From contig JBPCNX010000039.1 of assembly GCA_051000815.1 (NCBI GenBank), forward strand, positions 1 to 64,000: a DNA stretch of 64,000 nucleotides. Direction: 5' to 3'. The notes below the pieces were generated by a model, which did not search any database, was not told where the DNA came from, and saw nothing but the letters and a program-made list of their open reading frames with translations. Made by a program: the position numbers and the translations under genes. Source of the stretch: PSRF01 sp051000815 (GTDB lineage: Bacteria > Acidobacteriota > Blastocatellia > Pyrinomonadales > Pyrinomonadaceae). Shown here in pieces: positions 16,492 through 24,418 of this stretch (positions are counted from its first letter, which is position 1; each line of letters starts with the position of its first letter).

Positions 16492-18819
16492 ATGAGTGAT
16501 CAGACGCAAAATCCTCCTTTAGACAGGCGCCGGGTGAGTAAGCGCCGGCGCGTATTACTCTGGACCCTTGGCGCTACCGTGCTCCTCCTGCTTTTTGTAA
16601 TCGTCTCGCAGCAACTGTGGCTCTGGAACATCGTTCCCCTCGAAAGCGCCTCCGACACAGTCGTGCTTTATGCCCTGTCTACGCTGAATTTCATCGCCTT
16701 CGTGGTCTTCTCCTTCATATTCGTTCGCAATCTTCTCAAGCTACGACGCGAAAGGCGGGCGAGTGAGCTGGGGTCGAAAATAAAAACCCGCCTGCTCGTA
16801 TACTTCATCGGCATCAGCTTCCTGCCGATCATCGCCATGGCGGTTTTCTCCTACCTCTTCCTTAATCGCTCGCTGGAGAAGTGGTTCAGCAAACTTCCTG
16901 AGAGCGTCGTCACGGAGGCGCTGGAGGTGCAACGTGAAGCTGTCGATGCCCAATATAGAAGTCTGCGCGAGAGTGCGCTGCTGCTCGGTGTGGTTCTCAG
17001 TAAACAACCGGAAGTCGAACGTCAAGACACCCTGAATCAAATGGTGACCAAGGGCCAGCTCTCAGCCGTTGAGATCTTTGACTCGAAAGGGAACCGCGTG
17101 GCCCAAGGTCGGGCCAACTTGCCGGCCCCGGAAAGCGCTGAGCTCGAGACGTTGCTTTATCGCGCTCGCCAGATGCGAGGTGACATCGGCGGGTCGCTTG
17201 TTGACGGCGCCGGTTTCGATGTCGTCACCGTTCCGCTTTCTTCGGATCAGCTGTTAATCCTCGCAACCGCGCGTCGTGCCAACACTGACTTGAACAATAC
17301 GATTACCGGATCCCAGAGTGAGTATCAGAAACTCGTTGCCCGGCAGCGGAAGGTGCGTTGGTTGGGAATCTCGACTCTCGGTCTAATGACCTTGATCCTG
17401 TTGTTTGTTTCCAGTTGGGTGGCGATCTACCTCGCTCGCGGCATCTCCACACCGATCAAGGGACTTGCCGAAGCCTCAAACGAAGTCGCGCGGGGAAATC
17501 TGGCGCATCGTGTGGTACCAGGTGCGGAGGATGAACTGGCGCTTCTGGCACATTCTTTTAATCAGATGACCGCGCAACTGGAAGAAAACCGCGCGCGCAT
17601 CGACGCCGGATCGGCGGAGTTGCGAGATAAGAATCTCGCGCTGGAAGAACGGCGAAATTACATCGAGACTGTGTTGCAGTCTTTGACTACCGGCGTGGTC
17701 TCACTTGATGAATCAGATCGCGTGACAACGATTAACGCAGCCGCCGCGCGCATGCTTCGTCTCAGCGACGCTCAGCTTGCGAAATCTGTCGGCTCTATGA
17801 AATTGGAACAATTGATTGGCTCCGATGATCGAGTGGTTCTCGATCGCCTGCTGCGTCGCGCTCGTCGTGCGGGGAACGCCAACGAGCAGGCCCAACTGAC
17901 TGGGGCGGGAACGATAGAAACGGGGCCAATTCCAGTCGCGCTGACGGCGACGGCGCTTCGCTCTGCTAATGGCACTGGGGGAGAAGGCGGTTCGGGACAG
18001 GGGGTTGTGTTCGTTATCGAGGATTTATCTGAGTTACTGGCTGCGCAACGAGCCGCGGCCTGGAGTGAAGTTGCCAGGCGCATGGCGCATGAAATCAAGA
18101 ACCCGCTGACGCCGATTCAGTTATCCGCGGAACGCATCGCCAAGAGTTACCAGCTCTACGGCTCTCGCGAACAGCAGAATGGCGGCGATCAAATTGGAGC
18201 AAATGGTAACCGCGCAAGGGTGACGATGCGTGAACGGGCCGACGACGACGGGATTGGGGCCGTGATTGCTGAGTGCACGGAAACGATCACTCGTGAAGTG
18301 GCCGGACTAAAGGCAATGGTCGATGAATTCTCCCGGTTCGCTCGCTTGCCCCTCGCGAGGCGCGAGCCTGCAGACCTGAATCAGGTGGTGCTCAACGCCG
18401 TAGCTTTGTATGAAGATAGACTCAACGGCGTAGAACTGCGCACCCAACTTGATCCCGAGGTGCCAATTGCTTCTCTTGATTCGGAACAGCTCCGGCGTGT
18501 CTTTGTTAATCTGATCGACAATGCCCTGGCAGCGATGGCTGAAGTGTCAGGCCAGCGAACCATTACGATTGCGACAAAGCATGACCGAGCGCGTGGAGTA
18601 TTGAACGCTGAGGTTATTGATACGGGACACGGTATCCGCGCCGGAGATTTCAAACGACTTTTTCAGCCTTACTTCTCGACGCGTGGCAGCGGCACTGGTC
18701 TGGGCCTTGCGATTGTGCAGCGGATCATACTTGAGCACCACGGGCGGATTCGGGCGGAAGCGAACAGTCCGCGCGGTGCGCGTTTCGTGATTGAGTTGCC
18801 TGTGAGCGGTAGTCAATAG
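16492..18819 (+). CDS. NtrY-like sensor histidine kinase
   Basis: A 775-residue membrane kinase. Two N-terminal helices (about 20-80), a third at about 105-125, an extracytoplasmic sensor region, another helix (about 290-315), a HAMP linker (ARGISTPIKGLAEASNEVARGN), a PAS-like segment (NYIETVLQSLTTGVVSLDESD), the HisKA box HEIKNPLTPIQLSAER with phospho-acceptor His533, and an ATPase with NLIDNALAAM, DTGHGI and GTGLGLAI. This plan and the NtrX-like partner downstream indicate the NtrY/NtrX system, known for nitrogen or redox control. The start at 16492 is taken because the frame upstream is repeat DNA. Confidence 0.92.
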   Translation: MSDQTQNPPLDRRRVSKRRRVLLWTLGATVLLLLFVIVSQQLWLWNIVPLESASDTVVLYALSTLNFIAFVVFSFIFVRNLLKLRRERRASELGSKIKTRLLVYFIGISFLPIIAMAVFSYLFLNRSLEKWFSKLPESVVTEALEVQREAVDAQYRSLRESALLLGVVLSKQPEVERQDTLNQMVTKGQLSAVEIFDSKGNRVAQGRANLPAPESAELETLLYRARQMRGDIGGSLVDGAGFDVVTVPLSSDQLLILATARRANTDLNNTITGSQSEYQKLVARQRKVRWLGISTLGLMTLILLFVSSWVAIYLARGISTPIKGLAEASNEVARGNLAHRVVPGAEDELALLAHSFNQMTAQLEENRARIDAGSAELRDKNLALEERRNYIETVLQSLTTGVVSLDESDRVTTINAAAARMLRLSDAQLAKSVGSMKLEQLIGSDDRVVLDRLLRRARRAGNANEQAQLTGAGTIETGPIPVALTATALRSANGTGGEGGSGQGVVFVIEDLSELLAAQRAAAWSEVARRMAHEIKNPLTPIQLSAERIAKSYQLYGSREQQNGGDQIGANGNRARVTMRERADDDGIGAVIAECTETITREVAGLKAMVDEFSRFARLPLARREPADLNQVVLNAVALYEDRLNGVELRTQLDPEVPIASLDSEQLRRVFVNLIDNALAAMAEVSGQRTITIATKHDRARGVLNAEVIDTGHGIRAGDFKRLFQPYFSTRGSGTGLGLAIVQRIILEHHGRIRAEANSPRGARFVIELPVSGSQ

Positions 18820-18821
18820 GA

Positions 18822-18856
18822 AGTGAGCAGTGTGCAGTGAGCAGTGCGGAGTTCGA
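18822..18856. repeat. heptamer tandem array (AGTGAGC type)
   Basis: AGTGAGC, AGTGTGC, AGTGAGC, AGTGCGG, AGTTCGA starting three bases after the NtrY stop codon. Confidence 0.8.
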
Positions 18857-18877
18857 AGGGCGAAGGCACAGTGTGGT

Positions 18878-19103
18878 TGCCCGATTTATCGGGCTAGCCC
18901 TAAGGGCTGTTAGGCCAGCGCTTTTAGCGCTGGTAAGGCGAGCCTAACGATCAATTAGCGCGCTTTAGCGTGCTTACTAGCGGAGTTTGGAATTAATTCA
19001 GGGAAGGCCGTTAAAACGGCCTCGCGAAATATTTGGGTCGCGCTTTACCAGCCGTAAAACGGCTGGCCTAGTAGCCCTGCGGGCTAGCCGCATGAATGCG
19101 GCA
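18878..19103. repeat. hairpin-array repeat family B, copy 3
   Basis: Same order of hairpins as copy 2: GCCCGATTTATCGGGC, CCAGCGCTTTTAGCGCTGG, GCGCTTTAGCGTGC, AAGGCCGTTAAAACGGCCT, CCAGCCGTAAAACGGCTGG, GCCCTGCGGGC, GCCGCATGAATGCGGC. It separates the ntrY-like and ntrX-like genes. Confidence 0.85.
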
Positions 19104-19129
19104 AACAACGCTCAAGCGTTGTAAGAAGA

Positions 19130-19185
19130 ACAAAGTACAAAGCACAAAGTACAAAACTCCAAAGACCCAAGCCCAAAAACCAACG
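19130..19185. repeat. heptamer array (ACAAAGT type)
   Basis: ACAAAGT, ACAAAGC, ACAAAGT, then less regular CCAAAGA, CCCAAGC, CCAAAAA units, ending just before the NtrX start. Translation through it gives the artificial Lys/Thr/Gln-rich N-terminus of the longer open frame. Confidence 0.75.
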
Positions 19186-19191
19186 ACTAAA

Positions 19192-20550
19192 GTGGAATCA
19201 ATCTTAATAGTTGACGACGAACGCGGCATACGCGAAACGTTGAGCGCCGTCATGGGCGACGAAGGTTTCGTTGCCGATGCGGTGGCCAGCGGCGAGGATT
19301 GCCTGAAGGCCGTCGAGCGTCGCGCTTACGACTGTATCCTGCTCGACGTTTGGTTGCCGGGAATCGATGGGCTCGAGACACTTAAGCAGTTGCGCGAGGT
19401 TGGCGCCGACGCCGCAGTAGTAATCATCTCCGGTCACGGGAATGTGGAAACTGCCGTGCGCGCTACCAAGTTGGGCGCCTTCGATTTCATTGAAAAGCCT
19501 CTTTCATTGGAAAAGACTGTACTCACAGTCCGCAATGCGTTGCGCCAGCGGCGCCTGGAACTCATGAATGCTGAGATGGCTGCGGAGCTGGCGAAAGAGT
19601 ACACGATGGTCGGCAATTCCGTGGGAATGCGCGCCCTCCGAAAACAGATCTCAATCGTCGCACCGACGGAAGGACGTGTGTTTATTTATGGCGAATCGGG
19701 CACAGGCAAAGAATTGGTCGCCCACGCGATTCATGCGCAATCGGCGCGAGCAGGGGCACCCTTTGTCGAAGTTAATTCAGCAGCGATCCCCGAAGAGTTG
19801 ATTGAGTCAGAGCTGTTTGGACACGTTAAGGGCGCTTTTACGGGCGCGACAACTGCGAAGAAGGGAAAGTTTGAACTGGCGGATGGCGCTACTCTGTTTC
19901 TCGATGAAGTTGGCGATATGAGCGCAAAGGTCCAGGCGAAAGTCCTGAGGGTGCTGGAAGAACAGCGGTTCGAAGCGGTAGGGAGTTCGACCGCGATTAA
20001 TGTCGACGTCAGAGTGATAGCGGCGACCAATAAGCGTCTCGACATCGAAATGGAACAGGGAAAATTTCGGGCCGACCTTTTCTATCGACTCAATGTAATC
20101 CCATTCGAATTGCCGCCCTTGCGCGACCGGCCGGAGGATGTGCCGTTGCTGGTCGAACACTTCAATCACCACTTCTCGATTCCCTACGGGAAAGTACCGA
20201 AAGACTTTTCGCGCGAAGCTATCGAGGAATTGCAGAACTACTCCTGGCCAGGCAACGTTCGAGAGCTGCGGAACACAATCGAGCGAGTTGTAATCATGCA
20301 TCCGGGCGTGAAGGTGGCTGCAAGTGATTTGCCGGTGCGCGGGAAAGAGGAGCCTCCGGTCACCTCATTCAGGTTCCCATCGTTTAAGGAAGCCACCGAT
20401 GCATATCATCGCGAGTTCATCCAACGGAAACTCGAAGAAGCCGAAGGAAATGTTTCGCGCGCGGCTGATCTGATGGGTGTTGACCGCAGCCATCTCTACC
20501 GGCGGATGCGGTCTTTGGGAATCCATATCCGTGGCGAGCGGACCGCATAG
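19192..20550 (+). CDS. NtrX-like sigma-54-dependent response regulator
   Basis: A 452-residue regulator: receiver domain (VDDERG, phospho-acceptor Asp52 in LLDVWLPG, K of EKPLSL), central AAA+ domain with Walker A GESGTGKE, the sigma-54 contact loop GAFTGA at about residues 214-219, Walker B TLFLDEVGDM and arginine finger region, and a C-terminal Fis-type helix-turn-helix (SRAADLMGVDRSHLYRRM). It activates sigma-54 promoters by ATP hydrolysis. The start is ambiguous: the frame is open from ATG 19096, but that stretch is repeat-encoded, and the receiver begins right after GTG 19192. Partner of the NtrY-like kinase upstream, from which it is separated by repeats. Confidence 0.92.
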   Translation: MESILIVDDERGIRETLSAVMGDEGFVADAVASGEDCLKAVERRAYDCILLDVWLPGIDGLETLKQLREVGADAAVVIISGHGNVETAVRATKLGAFDFIEKPLSLEKTVLTVRNALRQRRLELMNAEMAAELAKEYTMVGNSVGMRALRKQISIVAPTEGRVFIYGESGTGKELVAHAIHAQSARAGAPFVEVNSAAIPEELIESELFGHVKGAFTGATTAKKGKFELADGATLFLDEVGDMSAKVQAKVLRVLEEQRFEAVGSSTAINVDVRVIAATNKRLDIEMEQGKFRADLFYRLNVIPFELPPLRDRPEDVPLLVEHFNHHFSIPYGKVPKDFSREAIEELQNYSWPGNVRELRNTIERVVIMHPGVKVAASDLPVRGKEEPPVTSFRFPSFKEATDAYHREFIQRKLEEAEGNVSRAADLMGVDRSHLYRRMRSLGIHIRGERTA

Positions 20551-20553
20551 AGA

Positions 20554-20640
20554 TGGTCTTTGGTCTTTGGCCTTTGCACGTTGTTTCCTGAATTAGTTCG
20601 CTCTCTGCTCTACAAAGACCAAAGACCTAAAACGACATCG
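20554..20640. repeat. inverted pair of heptamer arrays (TGGTCTT / CAAAGAC)
   Basis: TGGTCTT, TGGTCTT, TGGCCTT, TGCACGT begins four bases after the NtrX stop; CAAAGAC, CAAAGAC, CTAAAAC lies at 20613-20633. GGTCTTTGGTCTTTG is the exact reverse complement of CAAAGACCAAAGACC, so the RNA could form a stem with a loop of about 45 bases. Confidence 0.8.
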
Positions 20641-20646
20641 AAAACT

Positions 20647-21117
20647 ATGCTCAAGAAACCTTTTTGTATCCTTTTGATTATTTCGGTGTTCCTGCTGGGT
20701 ACCAGTTTGGCTCAAGAAGCATCAAAGCCCCGGCTGGTTGGAAACTTCACGAGAAAAGGTCTGGGAGACGGTTGCGGCTGCTACTTCAGATTTCGGGGTG
20801 CAGGAAGAGATTCGGAGCAGTACATTTTTGCCGAACCGGTTGACGACGAAAAAATCGCCTGGATGAATATTGGTGGACGCAATGTGCGGCTAAAATTGGT
20901 GAAGGAGCAAAGCGCAGGCGATCGGGAACGAGTAGGCAGCAGGTGGACAAGGACTTTCGTGAGTAACGACATCACCGTCACTAGTACTTATGTGGCAACT
21001 CGGGTTTGCGCTCCGGAGGATGAGAGCTGCGAGTCGACAGACTACACCGCCACGTTCGTTGTTCGGAAAGGTAAACTCGCGCAAACAGTGAAGGCGCTTG
21101 GTTATTGCGGGTGTTGA
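20647..21117 (+). CDS. secreted hypothetical protein
   Basis: A 156-residue protein with a clear signal peptide (MLKKPFCILLIISVF, cleavage after TSLAQ). The mature part has paired cysteines (GDGCGCYF near residue 40; VCAPEDESCES; terminal YCGC), suggesting disulphides in the periplasm or outside. I do not recognise the family. The ATG at 20647 is chosen since it begins the signal peptide; the upstream frame is heptamer repeat. Confidence 0.65.
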   Translation: MLKKPFCILLIISVFLLGTSLAQEASKPRLVGNFTRKGLGDGCGCYFRFRGAGRDSEQYIFAEPVDDEKIAWMNIGGRNVRLKLVKEQSAGDRERVGSRWTRTFVSNDITVTSTYVATRVCAPEDESCESTDYTATFVVRKGKLAQTVKALGYCGC

Positions 21118-21190
21118 CAGGCCGACTGAGCGGGTCCTTACCCAGGACTCCAATCTCAGTTAGTCCGCGAAGCGGACGACTGATAATAGC

Positions 21191-21550
21191 GTGTGCCGAG
21201 GATGTTCGACGACTGGAGGGTGAAAGTCCCTCGCCAACCTGATGGAGGTGAAGGATAGCAAAGCGCAAGGGCGTTGTCGCGAGGCAAGGTCCGAAGGAAG
21301 CGTGGAGCAAAGGTGCGAGCCGATGAACAAGAACCGCATAAGAGGCGTGAGTGTCGGACGAGGAAGCGCTAGATTGCGAAGTCCATATCCATCAAGGACA
21401 CAGAGCGTAGATGCGGCGGCTGTGCACTGAAAGAGTGCTGGGCTATTAACAGTCGTCAGCTACGCGGACTGATCGAATTGAACGCGTTAGACTAAAGAGA
21501 CTTGCGTTGACTAAAAGACGCGGATGCCGTATCAGTTAAGTTAGGTAGTC
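21191..21550 (+). mobile_element. group II intron 5' fragment (domain I only)
   Basis: Begins with the group II 5' signature GTGTGCC and carries domain I landmarks: GGAGGGTGAAAGTCCCTCGCC, GTCGCGAGGCAAGGTCCGAAGGAAG, and AACAAGAACCGCATAAGAGGC. No reverse transcriptase/maturase frame follows and no domain V stem was found before the radical SAM gene, so the 3' part is missing. It fills the 483-base gap between two genes; 21118-21190 holds only a small hairpin GTCCGCGAAGCGGAC. Domain boundaries are estimated by eye. Confidence 0.72.
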
Positions 21551-21600
21551 TCGACGGAGACAGAGGCACAAATATTCGAGTGCCGAGTTTTGAGGTCATT

Positions 21601-22764
21601 ATGGATTTTACGACGAAAGAATTATTGAAACGCTACGCGAAGCTGGCCGTGGGTCAGCCGTTTGCTCCGATCCTGCTCAACATTCTCGTGACGTCGGTTT
21701 GCGATATGCGTTGCACTCACTGCTTTTTTACGGATGAGCTCGACGATCGTCCGCGCAAGAAGCTGCAGATGAAGACTCATGAGATTGAGAAGATTTCCGA
21801 AACACTTGGCGGCAATCTTGGCGTGCTGATTTTAGCCGGCGGCGAACCTTTTACGCGGAAAGACCTGCCGGAAATTGCCAGGGCCTTTTATACCAACAAC
21901 CGGCTCGAATCGATCTACATCATGTCCAACGGGCAGATTCAGAAGCGGATCTTCCCCGATGTGACGCGAATACTCGAGGAATGTCCGAACCTGAATGTGA
22001 CCGTGGCCCTGGGGATTGACGGTCTCAAGGATCAGCACGAGAAGATTCGCCAGAAGGCGGGTTCATGGGACATCGCAATCGAGACAGCGCGTCAACTGCA
22101 ATCGATCAAAAACGAGTTTCCGCGACTCGATGTGCAGACCTGTACTTGCTTCATGAATTCCAACCAGGACACCATTTTTGAGTGGTACGACTTTTTAAAG
22201 TACGACCTAAGACCCGACAAAGTGAACTTCAATTACATTCGTCCGCCATCAGCAGATCCAGTGGAGCTGAATATTGACCACTCCCGCTACGCGAAGCTGG
22301 CGACTATGATCGATGACGACTCGCGTCATGCAGCGTTAAAGAATAACTACGGGGGCAAGGCCGGGTTTTTCAAGGCGGCGATCGATATTTACATGCATGG
22401 ACTGATCGCGAAGACGCAGGAGACGCAGCAGGCGCAGATGACATGTTACGCGGGAACGGCGGGCGGAGTGATTTACGATGAGGGAACGGTTTCCTCGTGC
22501 GAGAACCTTGCTCCCATTGGCAACCTGCGAGATTTCGATTGGGATTTTCAGAAGCTCTGGTTGTCGCCGGCCATGAAAGAACGTCGCAAGAAAGCGGCCG
22601 ACGGTTGTTTTTGCACGCATGAGTCCAATAGCTACTATCCGTCGCTACCTTTCAATCCGGGGCATCTGATCCAGATTAAGAAACTGGAGCGTGAGATGAA
22701 GAAAGCGCGAAAGGAAATGGATCGGGCTGGAGCGGCAGTGGATGGAGTCACGGTGAGGGCGTAA
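21601..22764 (+). CDS. radical SAM protein with SPASM-like C-terminus
   Basis: A 387-residue radical S-adenosylmethionine enzyme: the [4Fe-4S] motif CDMRCTHC (Cys34, 38, 41), the glycine-rich LAGGEPF after it, and a Cys-rich C-terminal region (CYAGTAGG, SSCENLAPIGNL, GCFCTHESN) like an auxiliary cluster (SPASM) domain. Reaction unknown. Start at 21601 has GAGG five bases upstream. It is followed, on the same strand, by an MGDG-synthase-like glycosyltransferase and an SDR, which hints at lipid or glycoconjugate modification, by inference only. The gene lies directly behind the group II intron fragment. Confidence 0.85.
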   Translation: MDFTTKELLKRYAKLAVGQPFAPILLNILVTSVCDMRCTHCFFTDELDDRPRKKLQMKTHEIEKISETLGGNLGVLILAGGEPFTRKDLPEIARAFYTNNRLESIYIMSNGQIQKRIFPDVTRILEECPNLNVTVALGIDGLKDQHEKIRQKAGSWDIAIETARQLQSIKNEFPRLDVQTCTCFMNSNQDTIFEWYDFLKYDLRPDKVNFNYIRPPSADPVELNIDHSRYAKLATMIDDDSRHAALKNNYGGKAGFFKAAIDIYMHGLIAKTQETQQAQMTCYAGTAGGVIYDEGTVSSCENLAPIGNLRDFDWDFQKLWLSPAMKERRKKAADGCFCTHESNSYYPSLPFNPGHLIQIKKLEREMKKARKEMDRAGAAVDGVTVRA

Positions 22765-22774
22765 CTGGATTTCC

Positions 22775-22937
22775 GATTGCCAATTGGCGATTGCCGATTG
22801 GAAAATTTGGTCTTTGGACTTTGGTCTTTGTTCGCGGAGGTGACGTTGAACTTGCCATCCGAAGGATTTCCCAAACCCAAAGCCAAACCCAAAACCAGAA
22901 ACAAAGTTCAAAGACCAAAGACCAAAGACCAATTGAC
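22775..22937. repeat. inverted pair of heptamer arrays (GATTGCC/TTTGGTC and CAAAGAC)
   Basis: 22775-22837: GATTGCC, AATTGGC, GATTGCC, GATTGGA, then TTTGGTC, TTTGGAC, TTTGGTC, TTTGTTC. 22871-22937: CCAAACC, CAAAGCC, AAACCCA, then CAAAGAC three times and CAATTGA. The two halves are complementary. The pair fills the gap between the radical SAM stop and the glycosyltransferase start. Confidence 0.82.
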
Positions 22938-22938
22938 A

Positions 22939-24141
22939 ATGCCTCAAGGACGCGTTCCTAAAATTCTCATCATCTCGTCTGACACTGGCGGTGGCCATCG
23001 CTCGGCGGCGGCCGCTATCGTTGCCGGCGTGCATAAGTTTTTTGAGGGACAGTCGTACGCAGTCCGCGTCGTTCGCGCGATTGAAGATTCTCACGCCATC
23101 ACTGACAAGCTGGTGCGTTTGTATAACTGGTTACTGCGGAACCGGCAGAACTGGATGAAGTATTTGTACTGGGTTGTGAATCGCTTTCGCCCGGAAACGC
23201 GTGAGTTCTTTCAGAAGCGCTGTATTGGTTATTGCGCCGAGATATTTGAACGCTGGTGCCCGCATGTGGTCGTCAGCGTGCACCCCCTGACGCAGCACAT
23301 TTTCGCGCGTGTCTTGAAGGAACTGAAACTTGCCGACCGAGTTCCACTCGTTTCCGTGGTTACTGATCCCTCGTATGGTTTCTGGAAAGGCTGGGCTTGT
23401 GACGATGTGTCGCTCTACCTCGTGGCCAGCGAGGGCGCCAGACAACAACTACTTGACTACGGAATATCGAGCGAGCGAATCAAGATCTCAGGAATGCCGG
23501 TGCATCCGAAATTTGCCTATCCGGGAGAAGAAGCAGCACGAGCGGCGCGACGGGCGCTGCAACTAGATCCGGAAAAATTCACCGTCTTCGTCAACGCCGG
23601 ATGGGAAGGCGGTGGAAACGTGCCGCAAATATTTCGCGAGCTAGTGCAAGGGAGACTCGACGTTCAGGCTATCTTTCTTGCGGGACGGAACCTCGAGTTG
23701 AAAACCGAAGCTGAATTTCTCGCAACAAAGGCGATGTTTCCCGTTAAGGTAATCGGCTATTCGGAACACGTGGAGCAGCTGATGGGCGCCGCCAACGTAA
23801 TGATTTCCAAACTCGGCGGGTTGACCACATTTGAAGCCCTGGCCTGCAGGCTACCCATAATCGCTGATGTGATAACACCTCCGATGCCCCAGGAAGCAGG
23901 CACGGCGAGCCTGATCACTAAGCGCGGCGCGGGGATTCTGCTGGAGCGCGCGTCTGATATTGTTCCTGTTATTCGGCGCATGGTGGAAGATACGGCGCAC
24001 TATTCGGCGCTGCGTGCCGCGACGGTTGGCCTGGCGATTCCAAACGCCACAAAATATATCGTAGAAGAGATTGTCGCTCTGATTCCGGCGCCCGCCAGAG
24101 TGCCGGAAGAAAGCATTCTCACCGAGGTCGTGTCAGCCTGA
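22939..24141 (+). CDS. MGDG synthase-like glycosyltransferase (GT28 type)
   Basis: A 400-residue GT-B glycosyltransferase resembling monogalactosyldiacylglycerol synthases and processive diacylglycerol glucosyltransferases. The N-terminal domain has SSDTGGGHRSAA (about residues 13-24) and a Trp/Arg-rich acceptor region; the C-terminal domain has VFVNAGWEGGGNV and the sugar-nucleotide site SKLGGLTTFEALACRLPII. It would move a sugar from a UDP-sugar to a lipid at the cytoplasmic membrane. The ATG at 22939 is chosen because the open frame upstream is heptamer repeat. Confidence 0.85.
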   Translation: MPQGRVPKILIISSDTGGGHRSAAAAIVAGVHKFFEGQSYAVRVVRAIEDSHAITDKLVRLYNWLLRNRQNWMKYLYWVVNRFRPETREFFQKRCIGYCAEIFERWCPHVVVSVHPLTQHIFARVLKELKLADRVPLVSVVTDPSYGFWKGWACDDVSLYLVASEGARQQLLDYGISSERIKISGMPVHPKFAYPGEEAARAARRALQLDPEKFTVFVNAGWEGGGNVPQIFRELVQGRLDVQAIFLAGRNLELKTEAEFLATKAMFPVKVIGYSEHVEQLMGAANVMISKLGGLTTFEALACRLPIIADVITPPMPQEAGTASLITKRGAGILLERASDIVPVIRRMVEDTAHYSALRAATVGLAIPNATKYIVEEIVALIPAPARVPEESILTEVVSA

Positions 24142-24311
24142 TGGTTTAGCTCGCGTTTTTGAGAAGGCAACGCGGCTTTCCACAAAAAAGTAACAATCTA
24201 GTCCGCAACGGACTCAACTCAAAAGGCCTTTTGAGCAAAGCCTGACTGTTGGCTTGCCAGTGAAAAGTGACTAGTTGCGATACCGGGCCATAATCAAACA
24301 ATTCCAACGCG

Positions 24312-24340
24312 TTGACTGCGGGTGCTTTTCAGGCTTTAAT
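24312..24340 (+). promoter_or_regulatory. sigma-70-type promoter of the SDR gene
   Basis: TTGACT (24312-24317), 17-base spacer, TTTAAT (24335-24340). Transcription would begin near 24347, about 72 bases before the SDR start, with a hairpin terminator in between. Confidence 0.6.
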
Positions 24341-24372
24341 TCCTTATCAACGAAATAACCCAAAAGAGATTT

Positions 24373-24403
24373 GCCCGCTTGCGCTTGTCGAAGCGGGCTT
24401 TTT
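24373..24403 (+). terminator. hairpin terminator or attenuator in the SDR leader
   Basis: GCCCGCTT pairs with AAGCGGGC around a 10-base loop (GCGCTTGTCG), followed by TTTTT. The ribosome site AGGAG starts at the very next base (24404) and the GTG start is at 24419. It may end the glycosyltransferase transcript or attenuate the SDR transcript. Confidence 0.7.
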
Positions 24404-24418
24404 AGGAGACTGATAACG

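Noticed and set aside
16225..16509. N-terminal extension of the CPBP protease
   Set aside because: Encoded by heptamer repeats and giving repeated GHRASVQPPKS-like text; the membrane protein starts at 16224.
21191..21550. protein-coding reading of the stretch before the radical SAM gene
   Set aside because: A 62-codon frame exists but the sequence matches group II intron domain I landmarks.
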